In this document: positions 1 to 5,496 of the stretch, one piece after another
How positions within the stretch are numbered: position 1 is the stretch's first letter
Layout of the letters: each line of letters begins with the position of its first letter
Assembly (NCBI GenBank): GCA_031288745.1
Contig: JAITQT010000278.1
Location: 1-6,090 of the forward strand
Direction: 5' to 3'
Source: Deltaproteobacteria bacterium
Lineage (GTDB): Bacteria > Desulfobacterota > Desulfarculia > Adiutricales > Adiutricaceae
Length of the DNA stretch: 6,090 bases
The notes under the pieces: model-generated
Told to the model about the DNA's origin: nothing
What the model saw: only the letters and a program-made list of their open reading frames with translations
Databases searched by the model: none
Translations under genes and position numbers: made by a program

Positions 1-45
1 AAAAGGCTTTCCAGTTGGTAGATGAGAAGGTACCAGTGTACCCAT
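1..45 (-). CDS. Start of an outward-reading ORF in the left repeat (partial)
   Basis: Reading out of the window on the minus strand, an ATG at 45-43 opens a frame of 15 codons that stays open to the edge (MGTLVPSHLPTGKPF). The same start lies in the right repeat. The region upstream is AT-rich and I see no clear ribosome binding site. An open frame beginning just inside the end of a repeated element would suit a transposase, but the fragment is too short to assign to a family. The frame may be chance. Confidence 0.3.
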   Translation of the reverse strand, partial: MGTLVPSHLPTGKPF

Positions 46-115
46 AGCAAAAAACAAATTTTTTTATAACTATTGAAAACTACATCCTTTTTTTTTCTTA
101 CCCAAGGAACTTCGG
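1..115 (+). repeat. Left copy of 115-bp inverted repeat at the window edge
   Basis: Base x here is the complement of base 6087-x at the other end of the window, without a mismatch from 1 to 115. After a mismatch at 116 there are five more matching bases (117-121) before similarity is lost. It contains a small palindrome (GGTAC-CAGT-GTACC at 29-42), a T9 run at 88-96 and an AT-rich stretch. The repeat runs off the window edge, so its outer limit is unknown. It is probably the end of a multi-copy element such as an insertion sequence. It could also be the terminal repeat of a larger transposon, or mark a contig that broke inside a repeat. Confidence 0.93.
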
Positions 116-170
116 TCTAAAAGTTTCTGCACCCTTGAAACCGCTGCAAGCTTGACTAGCGTGAGCACAC

Positions 171-399
171 CTAGCCAGGCCTCCCAAGGTCTGGCCCAGG
201 ATAGGCTAAGGTCGGCCAAACTTGGGGCTTGTTACCCTTAACAGACCAAGCTGCGAGGGCTTCGTTATCTGGAGTGAACTAACAGCCTAGCCGGGAAGAA
301 AAACTTACCGTTAATAGGATGCTTCCAATACCAATTGTTGGGATTATAAGTAGGTTAGGTGGGAATGTTAGAGATGGTAGCGATTTCTAGTTGAGACAT
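171..399 (-). pseudogene. Decayed phage tail-region-like small protein (NWYW motif)
   Basis: A good ribosome binding site (AAAGGAG, 8 nt upstream) precedes an ATG at 399-397. The frame codes for MSQLEIATISNIPT and then meets TAA at 357-355. Past that stop the same frame continues as PTYNPNNWYWKHPINGKFFF and on to ARLLV. Near 275-280 a one-base frameshift moves the reading into another frame, which continues as TPDNEALAAWSVKGNKPQVW and ends at TAG (173-171). Skipping the stop and the extra base restores a protein of about 75 residues. The NWYW stretch followed by a D-x-x-x-x-x-W segment recalls small proteins encoded near tail genes in proteobacterial prophages; this likeness is from memory. 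It is the last of five minus-strand remnants and lies 55 bases from the left repeat. Confidence 0.6.
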
Positions 400-440
400 T
401 TTTAAGACTCCTTTAATAATTTAATTACGAGAGCCGCTTT

Positions 441-608
441 ATGACTAAAGATAAGTCTACAGGTAAGTCAATATTTTTTGTCTTAATAGGGCCCTATGTA
501 GTAAGCGTTATAATTGCAGGTCCATATTACAATAACGATTTCGCCCGCGACCATGTATTTTTAGCTTGGCACCTTTACAACCGAAGAGGTCCAAAAATAA
601 AGGCCTAA
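441..608 (+). CDS. Possible 55-aa single-span membrane peptide
   Basis: ATG at 441 opens 55 codons ending in TAA at 606-608. The N-terminus is basic (MTKDKSTGKS), and residues 11-28 are hydrophobic enough for one membrane span (IFFVLIGPYVVSVIIAGP). The C-terminal half is polar and basic. No strong ribosome binding site precedes it. It lies on the strand opposite the surrounding remnants, and its stop overlaps the stop of the minus-strand remnant at 605-808. I do not recognise it. It may be a real small gene or a chance frame. Confidence 0.22.
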   Translation: MTKDKSTGKSIFFVLIGPYVVSVIIAGPYYNNDFARDHVFLAWHLYNRRGPKIKA

Positions 609-808
609 AATGGAAAATCATTTCGTTCTTGAGTATAATTATGTCCGGGCTTAGAAGACGCTATTTCTGCTAAACGCTCCACGAACATATCGACTAAATC
701 AAAATAGATTCGAAGCTCATTAGCGCGGGCTGTATTTAATTTAGCTTGCGGGTTATTAGTTTTCCAAGCTAGTTCAACAGCATCCTGAAATTTTTCCTCC
801 TGTGTGTT
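605..808 (-). pseudogene. Remnant of a ~66-aa helical protein, start codon lost
   Basis: On the minus strand the frame from 808 to TAG at 607-605 reads (N)TQEEKFQDAVELAWKTNN and continues through RANELRIYFDLVDMFVERL to end in NDFPF. It looks coding: charged, amphipathic helices with ordinary residue use. No ATG, GTG or TTG lies between the preceding in-frame TAA (811-809) and this segment. A purine-rich GAGGA sits about 9 nt upstream of the AAC codon where a start would be expected, so the start codon was probably mutated. The next remnant upstream ends at 814, so the two genes were nearly contiguous. I do not recognise the family; a phage morphogenesis gene would fit the setting. Confidence 0.5.
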
Positions 809-813
809 TTAAA

Positions 814-1486
814 TTAATCCTCAAGTAGCTTTAGACAGCGCTGCAAGGTTTTACGGGACGCATCTTTCAGACTGTCAGGATCATCTATAGCTCAATGACC
901 CTTGTTTCGGCAAACATAGCCATGGTAGTAAGCCCTTCTATAACTCCGGAACACATTAAGTAGAACTTATCTGATGGAAACGGACTAGCGAAAGCCACAA
1001 GATCAGCTCGCGTAAAGTCTATGTGTATGCACAGCCCGGGTTTACCAAGGCTACCTTCAACATAGTAACTATTATCGGTCTCTGTGATCTTCCTACGATC
1101 GGCTATCATGGACTTCCACATAGCGCTCATAATGTAATCATCCATAAGGTCTAGGCAAGCCCGCCTGACCATGCTAAGCTTATCATGGTTTTTATAGTCT
1201 GCTTCGCTTTGGCTAAGTCATCAATAAGCGCGACTAGGGTAGGGTCAGAGATCAATACCTCTTTTACAATGAAGATAAACACGTTGCTGTATAGCTAGCC
1301 TAACTCGTCGGAAGAGATAGGAGTATCAGTTGCTCAAACTCCCGTCTCGGTATTGCTAGATTTAATGATTAACTTAGATTCAATCCCCACGATTTCTAAA
1401 GGCGCATCCAGTTCGTCAAATTCCAGCTCAGAAGGTTTACGTTTAAATTCAAGCTCTTCATTAGCTAGGGTCGTCGTTGTCATCAT
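814..1486 (-). pseudogene. Decayed ~220-aa gene, two stops and two frameshifts
   Basis: From ATG at 1486-1484 the minus strand reads MMTTTTLANEELEFKRKPSE and on to TETGV, then TGA (1336-1334), then ATDTPISSDELG, then TAG (1297-1295). It continues as LYSNVFIFIVKEVLISDPTL and on to IDDLA. Near 1210 it shifts frame and continues as QSEADYKNHDKLSMVRRACL, through a long stretch including YYVEGSLGKPGLCIHIDF, to RVIEL and a TAG at 887-885. A second shift there resumes as IDDPDSLKDASRKTLQRCLK and ends LLED, TAA (816-814). The ATG at 1172 inside this stretch has no ribosome binding site, and upstream coding continues in the same frame, so 885-1172 is a fragment rather than a separate gene. An acidic N-terminus and a helical C-terminus are all that can be said; the family is not recognised. 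Confidence 0.6.
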
Positions 1487-1521
1487 TATCTTTCGCCTTT
1501 AATGGGGGAACTAAAGTGAAT

Positions 1522-1790
1522 TTACCTTTCTTCCTCCGCGGGAAAATATTTATCCGCTATATCCCTTCTAGCGTCGACTGTGGCTAAGAGTTTATCTCTC
1601 ATCTCCTGTACCGCCGGGTGGTCCTCATACTTGCCGCGACTATTTCCTCGCGCAGCTCAACAACTGCGATAGTAGCAGCTACGTACAGCTCAGGGTTAGG
1701 TAAGTACCCAACATAGCGTAGGCTATATTGTCCTGATTGTTTGTCCGTAAAAATTACAAACGCGCTTGATAAGTGCTCCGTATCAGGCAT
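1522..1790 (-). pseudogene. Frameshifted ~90-aa gene of unknown function
   Basis: I place the start at ATG 1790-1788 because GAGGAA lies about 6 nt upstream; a TTG at 1814 would also open the frame but has no ribosome binding site. The frame codes for MPDTEHLSSAFVIFTDKQSG, then YVGYLPNPELYVAATIAVVE, then LREEIVAA. Near 1640, within a GCGGCAAG stretch, the convincing coding moves to another frame: KYEDHPAVQEMRDKLLATVD, then ARRDIADKYFPAEEER, ending at TAA 1524-1522. The original frame runs on only as an arginine-rich tail (MRTTRRYRR) to a stop at 1599. The joined product would be an N-terminal beta-rich part followed by a charged helix. It sits 35 nt upstream of the next remnant in the same orientation, as in a phage gene cluster. 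Family not recognised. Confidence 0.55.
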
Positions 1791-1847
1791 CTTAATTTCC
1801 TCAAATGAGGACAAAAAAAAATTGGTACTAAAAGTGTACTGAAGCTA

Positions 1848-1866
1848 CGAAAAAATATTTTTTTCG
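1848..1866. repeat. AT-rich perfect palindrome
   Basis: CGAAAAAA at 1848-1855 is complementary to TTTTTTCG at 1859-1866, with TAT between. It lies between two minus-strand remnants. It could form a weak hairpin or be an operator-like site. Without a GC-rich stem it is a poor intrinsic terminator. Confidence 0.5.
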
Positions 1867-1891
1867 CAACTTTAAAATTTAATGATATACT
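1863..1891 (+). promoter_or_regulatory. Sigma-70-like promoter match, plus strand
   Basis: TTCGCA (1863-1868) and TATACT (1886-1891) are separated by exactly 17 bases, giving a good -10 and a partial -35. Transcription would run antisense through the remnant at 1890-2171 and on to the ATPase operon, starting about 290 bases before its first gene. The match may be chance in this AT-rich stretch. Confidence 0.3.
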
Positions 1892-2171
1892 AGGGATTGT
1901 TTAGGCAGGATTTTAAGACAGGGTGTTGAGAAGTGTAGAAATTATAGAGGATGAGTTCTGACAATGAGGCCAACCTCTTGGCCATGTTTTGGGCTTTCTT
2001 CTTATCTGAGGCTTCTAAGTTCGCTTTCTTTAATTTTGCGCTAAGCCGCTTCATCGCTTTCAAGATTTTTTGAGCTTGTTTCTCTCTTTCCTTATCGGTA
2101 AGTCAATAATCGTCGGGAGCATCAGGCGATCTTGACTGTTTAAGATGCCTAAAAAGTTTTTTTGGTAACAA
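1890..2171 (-). pseudogene. Remnant of a lysine-rich helical protein, one in-frame TGA, 5' end lost
   Basis: From a TTG at 2171 the minus strand reads LPKKLFRHLKQSRSPDAPDD, then Y and a TGA at 2105-2103, then continues in the same frame as LTDKEREKQAQKILKAMKRL. It goes on through SAKLKKANLEASDKKKAQNM to KSCLNNP and TAG (1892-1890). The lower part is a long, highly charged, coiled-coil-like helix rich in lysine and alanine. A TGG-to-TGA change (DDYW) would explain the stop. No start codon with a ribosome binding site is visible. Upstream, the frame stays open only as the antisense shadow of the 82-aa gene at 2188, so the original 5' end was probably replaced when the operon arrived. Function unknown. 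Confidence 0.5.
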
Positions 2172-2187
2172 GAATGCTAGGCTAATA

Positions 2188-2436
2188 ATGGCCAGAGCTG
2201 ATTTATTAATTCGCCTTGTCCAAACCGGCGTACGGGGAGACAAGGCCAACTTTAGGAAGGTTGTAGAGGCGATCATCACCAACGAGCGCTCAAAACAACA
2301 CAAAGTGTTGGCTGAGAGACTCAATGAGTTATTAAACTCCGCGCCGGCTGAACGCCCCGTTACAAATGGCGAAAGTCTTATGTTAGAGCAACATATGATC
2401 GAAGCGCAAAAACCTCTTAAAAGCAAAATAGTCTAA
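2188..2436 (+). CDS. 82-aa helical N-terminal-domain protein of a split AAA+ ATPase
   Basis: The first 50 residues (MARADLLIRLVQTGVRGDKA, then NFRKVVEAIITNERSKQHKV, then LAERLNELLN) match, from memory, the short helical N-terminal domain found on AAA+ ATPases of the type encoded next, where it is normally joined to the ATPase in one chain. Residues 51-82 are an unstructured, polar tail. The gene ends in TAA at 2434-2436. The same frame contains four further stops up to 2457, then reopens at the TTG of the ATPase gene at 2494, so the split is real here and not a single point mutation. The ATG is preceded only by a weak TAGG. The protein probably binds the ATPase and gives it substrate or partner specificity (inference). 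It is first in the operon, and its 3' end forms one arm of the hairpin covering the next start. Confidence 0.75.
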   Translation: MARADLLIRLVQTGVRGDKANFRKVVEAIITNERSKQHKVLAERLNELLNSAPAERPVTNGESLMLEQHMIEAQKPLKSKIV

Positions 2437-2507
2437 CAAATTAACTAGTAATAATAGTATGTTAAAAATTTAAGGCCCGATAAAGAGGACTTTTTGCGCT
2501 TCGATCA
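2396..2507 (+). promoter_or_regulatory. Long hairpin covering the start of the AAA+ gene
   Basis: TGATCGAAGCGCAAAAA (2396-2412) is the exact reverse complement of 2491-2507. After two unpaired bases (AC, 2489-2490), CCTCTT (2413-2418) also pairs with AAGAGG (2483-2488). That makes 23 base pairs in all around a loop of about 64 nt. The downstream arm contains both the ribosome binding site (GAGG, 2485-2488) and the TTG start (2494-2496) of the AAA+ gene. The upstream arm lies inside the 82-aa coding sequence, ending 15 nt before its stop. A ribosome translating the small gene would open the stem, so translational coupling is the simplest reading. A scar of a rearrangement that split an ancestral gene is the alternative. 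Confidence 0.7.
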
Positions 2508-3279
2508 ACATATAGGTAACCTTTTCCATGAGGTTATTCCTCAAATAAAGCTCTCCGATCTCATCCTCCCAGACGAGGTAAGGCAGATTTGCCAAAGCCT
2601 GATTGAAGAACAGCATCGGACTGACTTACTTAGAGCATACAACCTCGCCCCCCGCAACCGCGTCCTCCTAATCGGCCCTCCAGGTAATGGCAAAACATCC
2701 TTAGCCGAGGCAATTGCGGAAGCGCTAGCGGTTCCGCTATTGGTAGTTCGATATGAAAGCGTTGTTGGAGCCTTTCTGGGGGAAACCGCTCTTCGTCTAA
2801 AGAGGGTATTTGAGTACGCCTCCACTCGGAGATGCCTCCTTTTTTTCGACGAATTTGAAACCATAGGCAAAGAACGCGGCGATTTGCACGAGACCGCCGA
2901 GATCAAGCGCGTTGTGAGTTCGCTTCTCATGCAAATAGACAACCTACCGACGCATGTCATTGTCATCGGGGCAACCAATCATGCTGAACTACTGGACCGC
3001 GCCGCCTGGCGGCGCTTTCAGATCCGCATGGCGCTACCCAGTCCAAACCGAGCTCGCCTGACGGAATGGTTCGAAAAGTTTGAACGCAGGCTCAATTTCT
3101 CTTTAGGTTTCTCGCCCGACGCCTTGGCCCAACGCCTCATTGAGTTAAGTTTTGCTGAAGTGGAAGAGTTCGGCGCGACCATATTCCGCAGCTATCTGCT
3201 CAACCAACCTAACGCCGACTTGAAAGATATCGTAACCAAAACTCTTCAGAGCTGGTCCGCCAGATCAGTCATAGTATAG
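2494..3279 (+). CDS. AAA+ ATPase module (261 aa), FtsH/Cdc48-like fold
   Basis: A single AAA+ domain. The Walker A motif is GPPGNGKT (61-68). The pore-loop region is GAFLGET (92-98), and Walker B is LLFFDE (115-120). Sensor 1 is ATN (160-162), and the arginine-finger pair is R173/R174 in DRAAWRRF. A small C-terminal helical lid follows. All catalytic positions are present, so it should hydrolyse ATP, probably as a cytoplasmic hexamer that remodels a protein partner. The TTG start has GAGG five bases upstream, and no ATG lies nearby in frame. The usual N-terminal helical domain is missing from this chain and is encoded by the preceding gene. From memory, close relatives are normally beside a subtilisin-like S8 protease gene; none is in this window. 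Instead the stop lies 6 nt before the PtuA-like ATPase gene, implying co-translation and shared function. Confidence 0.92.
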   Translation: MRFDQHIGNLFHEVIPQIKLSDLILPDEVRQICQSLIEEQHRTDLLRAYNLAPRNRVLLIGPPGNGKTSLAEAIAEALAVPLLVVRYESVVGAFLGETALRLKRVFEYASTRRCLLFFDEFETIGKERGDLHETAEIKRVVSSLLMQIDNLPTHVIVIGATNHAELLDRAAWRRFQIRMALPSPNRARLTEWFEKFERRLNFSLGFSPDALAQRLIELSFAEVEEFGATIFRSYLLNQPNADLKDIVTKTLQSWSARSVIV

Positions 3280-3285
3280 TCAAAA

Positions 3286-4653
3286 ATGGAACCTATTATA
3301 AAAATAGAATCTCTCAGCCTTAAAAATTACCGCCTTTTTGATAATTTTGAAATTACTTTTGCCCCCCGCTTAACCGTCCTGGTAGGCGAGAACGGTTCAG
3401 GAAAAACGGCTATTCTAGACGCCTTGAGTATTTTTTTATATCTTGCGGTAACACAGACACCATTCGGCCTAGGTAGCTATTTTTTCTATTCGCTATCAGA
3501 TTTTTCGATAATTGCAAACCAAGACGATAAGGTATTATACAATATTAAATTGACCTTACCTTGCGTTTCAGATAACTGTTCTGTGAACTTATTTTTTAAT
3601 TCTAAAACTTCAAATATGATTAAATTTAGTATGGAAAATAATAATGATCCAAAGATTTTTCCAATAAAATCGGTTACATCATATGAATTCAATAATTTAA
3701 ATGATTTTTTTTTAAATAAACGACCTGTCTTAGTAGCCTATAAGGCCGGTCGATTCGTTACCAAAGAAACAACTAAATTAATAACTCATCAAAATTATTT
3801 ATCTCAAATACCTGAATTAATGACTCATCAAAATTATATACCTCAAACAACCGAAATTTCTAACGCTTTTAACCAACCGATCGACTTTGCTTCCACTCTG
3901 ACCTGGTTTAATCAACGAGACGCCGACGAGGCCCGCGCCATACGCGATGGTGGCTCCCAAGCCAAAGATCCTGTGCTAACCGCCGTAAGGGAGGCTATCT
4001 CCAAAGCCCTTTTAGGACGCTACGTTAGGCCGCGGATGAAGGGTTCTCCCCCTGAACTGATTATTTATGGAAAGGACAACGATCTCCCCTACAATTTCAA
4101 TCAATTGAGCAGCGGCTTCCAAGCTATGCTGGCCTTAGTCATAGATCTGGCTAGGCGCATGGCCCAATCTAGCCAGCTGGGCATAGCGCCGCAGGAATCA
4201 GTTCTTAATGCGTCGGCTATAGTCCTCATCGACGAAATTGAACTCCACCTTCACCCCGCTTGGCAACAACAGGTCATCCCAACCTTACTGGAGATTTTTC
4301 CCAATACCCAGTTTATTATTACCACTCACAGCCCACAGGTTCTGACTACTATTCCGCATCAATGCATTCGCGTTTTGGAAAAGGGCCAAGTCTATGCGGC
4401 ACCAGAACAGACCGAAGGGGCCGAAGCCTCAAGATTGTTGAAAGAGGTTTTTGACGTAGAGCCTAGACCCCAGAACCTTTCCATAGTTGAGACCTTGAAC
4501 CGCTATAAAAATCTTGTCTACGCTGAAAAGTGGGACTCGGAGGCCGCAAAAGATTTTAGAAAACAACTAGACGAGCATTTCGGACAAGGCGATCTCACAC
4601 TGTCGGAGCTTGATCTTTTCATTGAAAATAAAAAATGGATGAAAGGGCTGTGA
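3286..4653 (+). CDS. ptuA: PtuA-like ABC/SMC-type ATPase (Septu system)
   Basis: A RecF/SMC-like ATPase of the AAA_21 type. After the KNYRLFDNFEITF strand-helix opening, Walker A is GENGSGKT (34-41). The ABC signature is LSSGFQ (274-279), and Walker B is IVLIDEIELHLHP (312-324) with D316 and E317. The switch histidine lies in TTHSP (H348). In Septu and in retron Ec78, PtuA forms a complex with the PtuB nuclease and its ATPase state controls nuclease activity. The ends of the gene are moderately GC-rich. Residues of about 50-195 (3430-3870) are notably AT-rich, full of N, F, K and S, and include a 13-residue tandem repeat, so this insert looks like a variable module. The ATG is 6 nt after the AAA+ stop without its own clear ribosome binding site. 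The 3' end overlaps ptuB. All motifs are intact. Confidence 0.9.
   Translation: MEPIIKIESLSLKNYRLFDNFEITFAPRLTVLVGENGSGKTAILDALSIFLYLAVTQTPFGLGSYFFYSLSDFSIIANQDDKVLYNIKLTLPCVSDNCSVNLFFNSKTSNMIKFSMENNNDPKIFPIKSVTSYEFNNLNDFFLNKRPVLVAYKAGRFVTKETTKLITHQNYLSQIPELMTHQNYIPQTTEISNAFNQPIDFASTLTWFNQRDADEARAIRDGGSQAKDPVLTAVREAISKALLGRYVRPRMKGSPPELIIYGKDNDLPYNFNQLSSGFQAMLALVIDLARRMAQSSQLGIAPQESVLNASAIVLIDEIELHLHPAWQQQVIPTLLEIFPNTQFIITTHSPQVLTTIPHQCIRVLEKGQVYAAPEQTEGAEASRLLKEVFDVEPRPQNLSIVETLNRYKNLVYAEKWDSEAAKDFRKQLDEHFGQGDLTLSELDLFIENKKWMKGL
3778..3855 (+). repeat. 39-bp imperfect tandem duplication inside ptuA
   Basis: Two adjacent 39-nt units (3778-3816 and 3817-3855) agree at 33 positions. They encode LITHQNYLSQIPE followed by LMTHQNYIPQTTE. 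The length is exactly 13 codons, so the frame is kept. It lies at the end of the AT-rich insert of PtuA, before the GC-richer C-terminal half, and suggests a fairly recent in-frame duplication. Confidence 0.9.
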
Positions 4654-5462
4654 AACGCATCAACAAAAGCTTTCCCGGCCCTAAATCCCTAGAGGATTAC
4701 GCCAAGGCTCATCCCGCCGCTAAGTGGGAAGAAATGAGACAAGATAACGCCAATGGAGGCTCTGAGGCTGCCCAAGACTGCCGTAAGCAAGCCGTAAGCG
4801 ACCAGCATGGTCTTTGCGCCTATTGCGAGCAAAAAATAAATTTGGATGGACCGTGCTCCCCCCAAATAGAACATTTTCACCCCCAATCGGATCCCTCTAA
4901 TCACTTTGCGCTTGACTGGAAAAACATGCTAGCCGTCTGTGATGGCGGCATAAAAGAAAATAACCCAAAGATCAAACATCGATCCTGCGACGCCTATAAA
5001 AACTACATGATTCAAAAAAAGAAACTACCCTTAGCCTGCGAAGGCTATCTGTTAAACCCTCTTGATATTCCTGATTCTCCTAATCTTTTCGACATTGAAA
5101 GAGAAACAGGGTACCTTAAAGCGAACCAAGAGGCCTGCGATAATAATGTTGATAACGAGTATTCTTCTAAGACAGAACTTGTCGATAAAACCATCGAATG
5201 CTTTAATTTGAACTGCTATCGATTGACCGAAAGACGCAAACAGATAGCCAATGATATTGATAAAAGAATAGAAATATTACGCAAAAATGATTGCGAGCCC
5301 ACCGAAGGCTTTGAAAAACTAGTCGAATCTTATTTCAAGGGTAAAGTTCCAGAATTTTTTACCACCATCCGCTGCTTGCTAGGAAAAGCGCAGAAAGATT
5401 TTGTTGGGGTAAACCCTACAGCGCTGGAAGATTATCTTAAAAGAAATAACTACCTTGGTTAA
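4635..5462 (+). CDS. ptuB: PtuB-like HNH endonuclease (Septu / retron-type effector)
   Basis: An HNH nuclease of the TIGR02646 (retron-associated) type. Zinc ligands begin with CAYC (61-64). The core IEHFHP (78-83) carries the likely catalytic H80, followed by LDWKNMLAVC (93-102, with N97 and C102) and KHRSCD (114-119, with H115 and C118). A helical C-terminal part ends NPTALEDYLKRNNYL. It is predicted to cut nucleic acid in infected cells when freed or activated by PtuA. Two starts are possible. ATG at 4635 lies inside ptuA without a ribosome binding site. GTG at 4650 makes a GTGA overlap with the ptuA stop (4651-4653) and begins MKRINKSFPGPKSL, closer to the usual start of this family; AAAGGG lies just upstream but only 2 nt away. 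I favour 4650 biologically but give the longer frame. It is the last gene of the operon. Confidence 0.9.
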   Translation: MDERAVKRINKSFPGPKSLEDYAKAHPAAKWEEMRQDNANGGSEAAQDCRKQAVSDQHGLCAYCEQKINLDGPCSPQIEHFHPQSDPSNHFALDWKNMLAVCDGGIKENNPKIKHRSCDAYKNYMIQKKKLPLACEGYLLNPLDIPDSPNLFDIERETGYLKANQEACDNNVDNEYSSKTELVDKTIECFNLNCYRLTERRKQIANDIDKRIEILRKNDCEPTEGFEKLVESYFKGKVPEFFTTIRCLLGKAQKDFVGVNPTALEDYLKRNNYLG

Positions 5463-5496
5463 GGCAAACCTAGGCTAAAAAGACTTTTAGAGCCTT
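5461..5496 (+). terminator. Terminator-like hairpin after the operon
   Basis: AAGGC (5461-5465) pairs with GCCTT (5492-5496), and inside it CTAAAA (5475-5480) pairs with TTTTAG (5485-5490) around AGAC. It begins at the ptuB stop codon. No T-run follows on the plus strand; an A-rich run at 5506-5519 would serve as a T-run only for minus-strand transcription. Probable end of the operon, but not a textbook terminator. Confidence 0.4.

Noticed and set aside
1951..2073. Plus-strand frame starting MSSDNEANLL after GAGG.
   Set aside because: The GAGG abuts the ATG with no spacing, the product is an implausible run of phenylalanines, and it is the antisense of a lysine-rich coding helix.
1295..2105. 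TGA and TAG codons inside otherwise good minus-strand frames, two fitting tryptophan (GV-stop-AT, DDY-stop-LT), suggesting a recoded genetic code.
   Set aside because: The same cluster also has a TAA stop and several frameshifts that recoding cannot explain. The intact ptuA ends properly at a TGA, and the defence genes use TGG for tryptophan. Decay by G-to-A change is simpler.
2103..2426. Minus-strand ORF of 107 codons.
   Set aside because: Its upper part is the antisense shadow of the 82-aa plus-strand gene. Only the portion below about 2171 looks coding, and I annotate that as a remnant.
2541..2978. Minus-strand ORF of 145 codons.
   Set aside because: Lies wholly opposite the AAA+ gene with its Walker motifs; low-quality arginine/serine-rich product.
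4260..4454. Plus-strand 64-codon ORF.
   Set aside because: Alternative frame inside the PtuA Walker B and C-terminal region; no start signal.
4689..4904. Minus-strand 71-codon ORF.
   Set aside because: Antisense to the zinc and HNH motifs of ptuB; no ribosome binding site.
2188..5462. Possible subtilisin-like protease partner of the AAA+ ATPase.
   Set aside because: No reading frame in the window shows the Asp-His-Ser subtilase motifs; downstream genes are clearly the ATPase and HNH nuclease.
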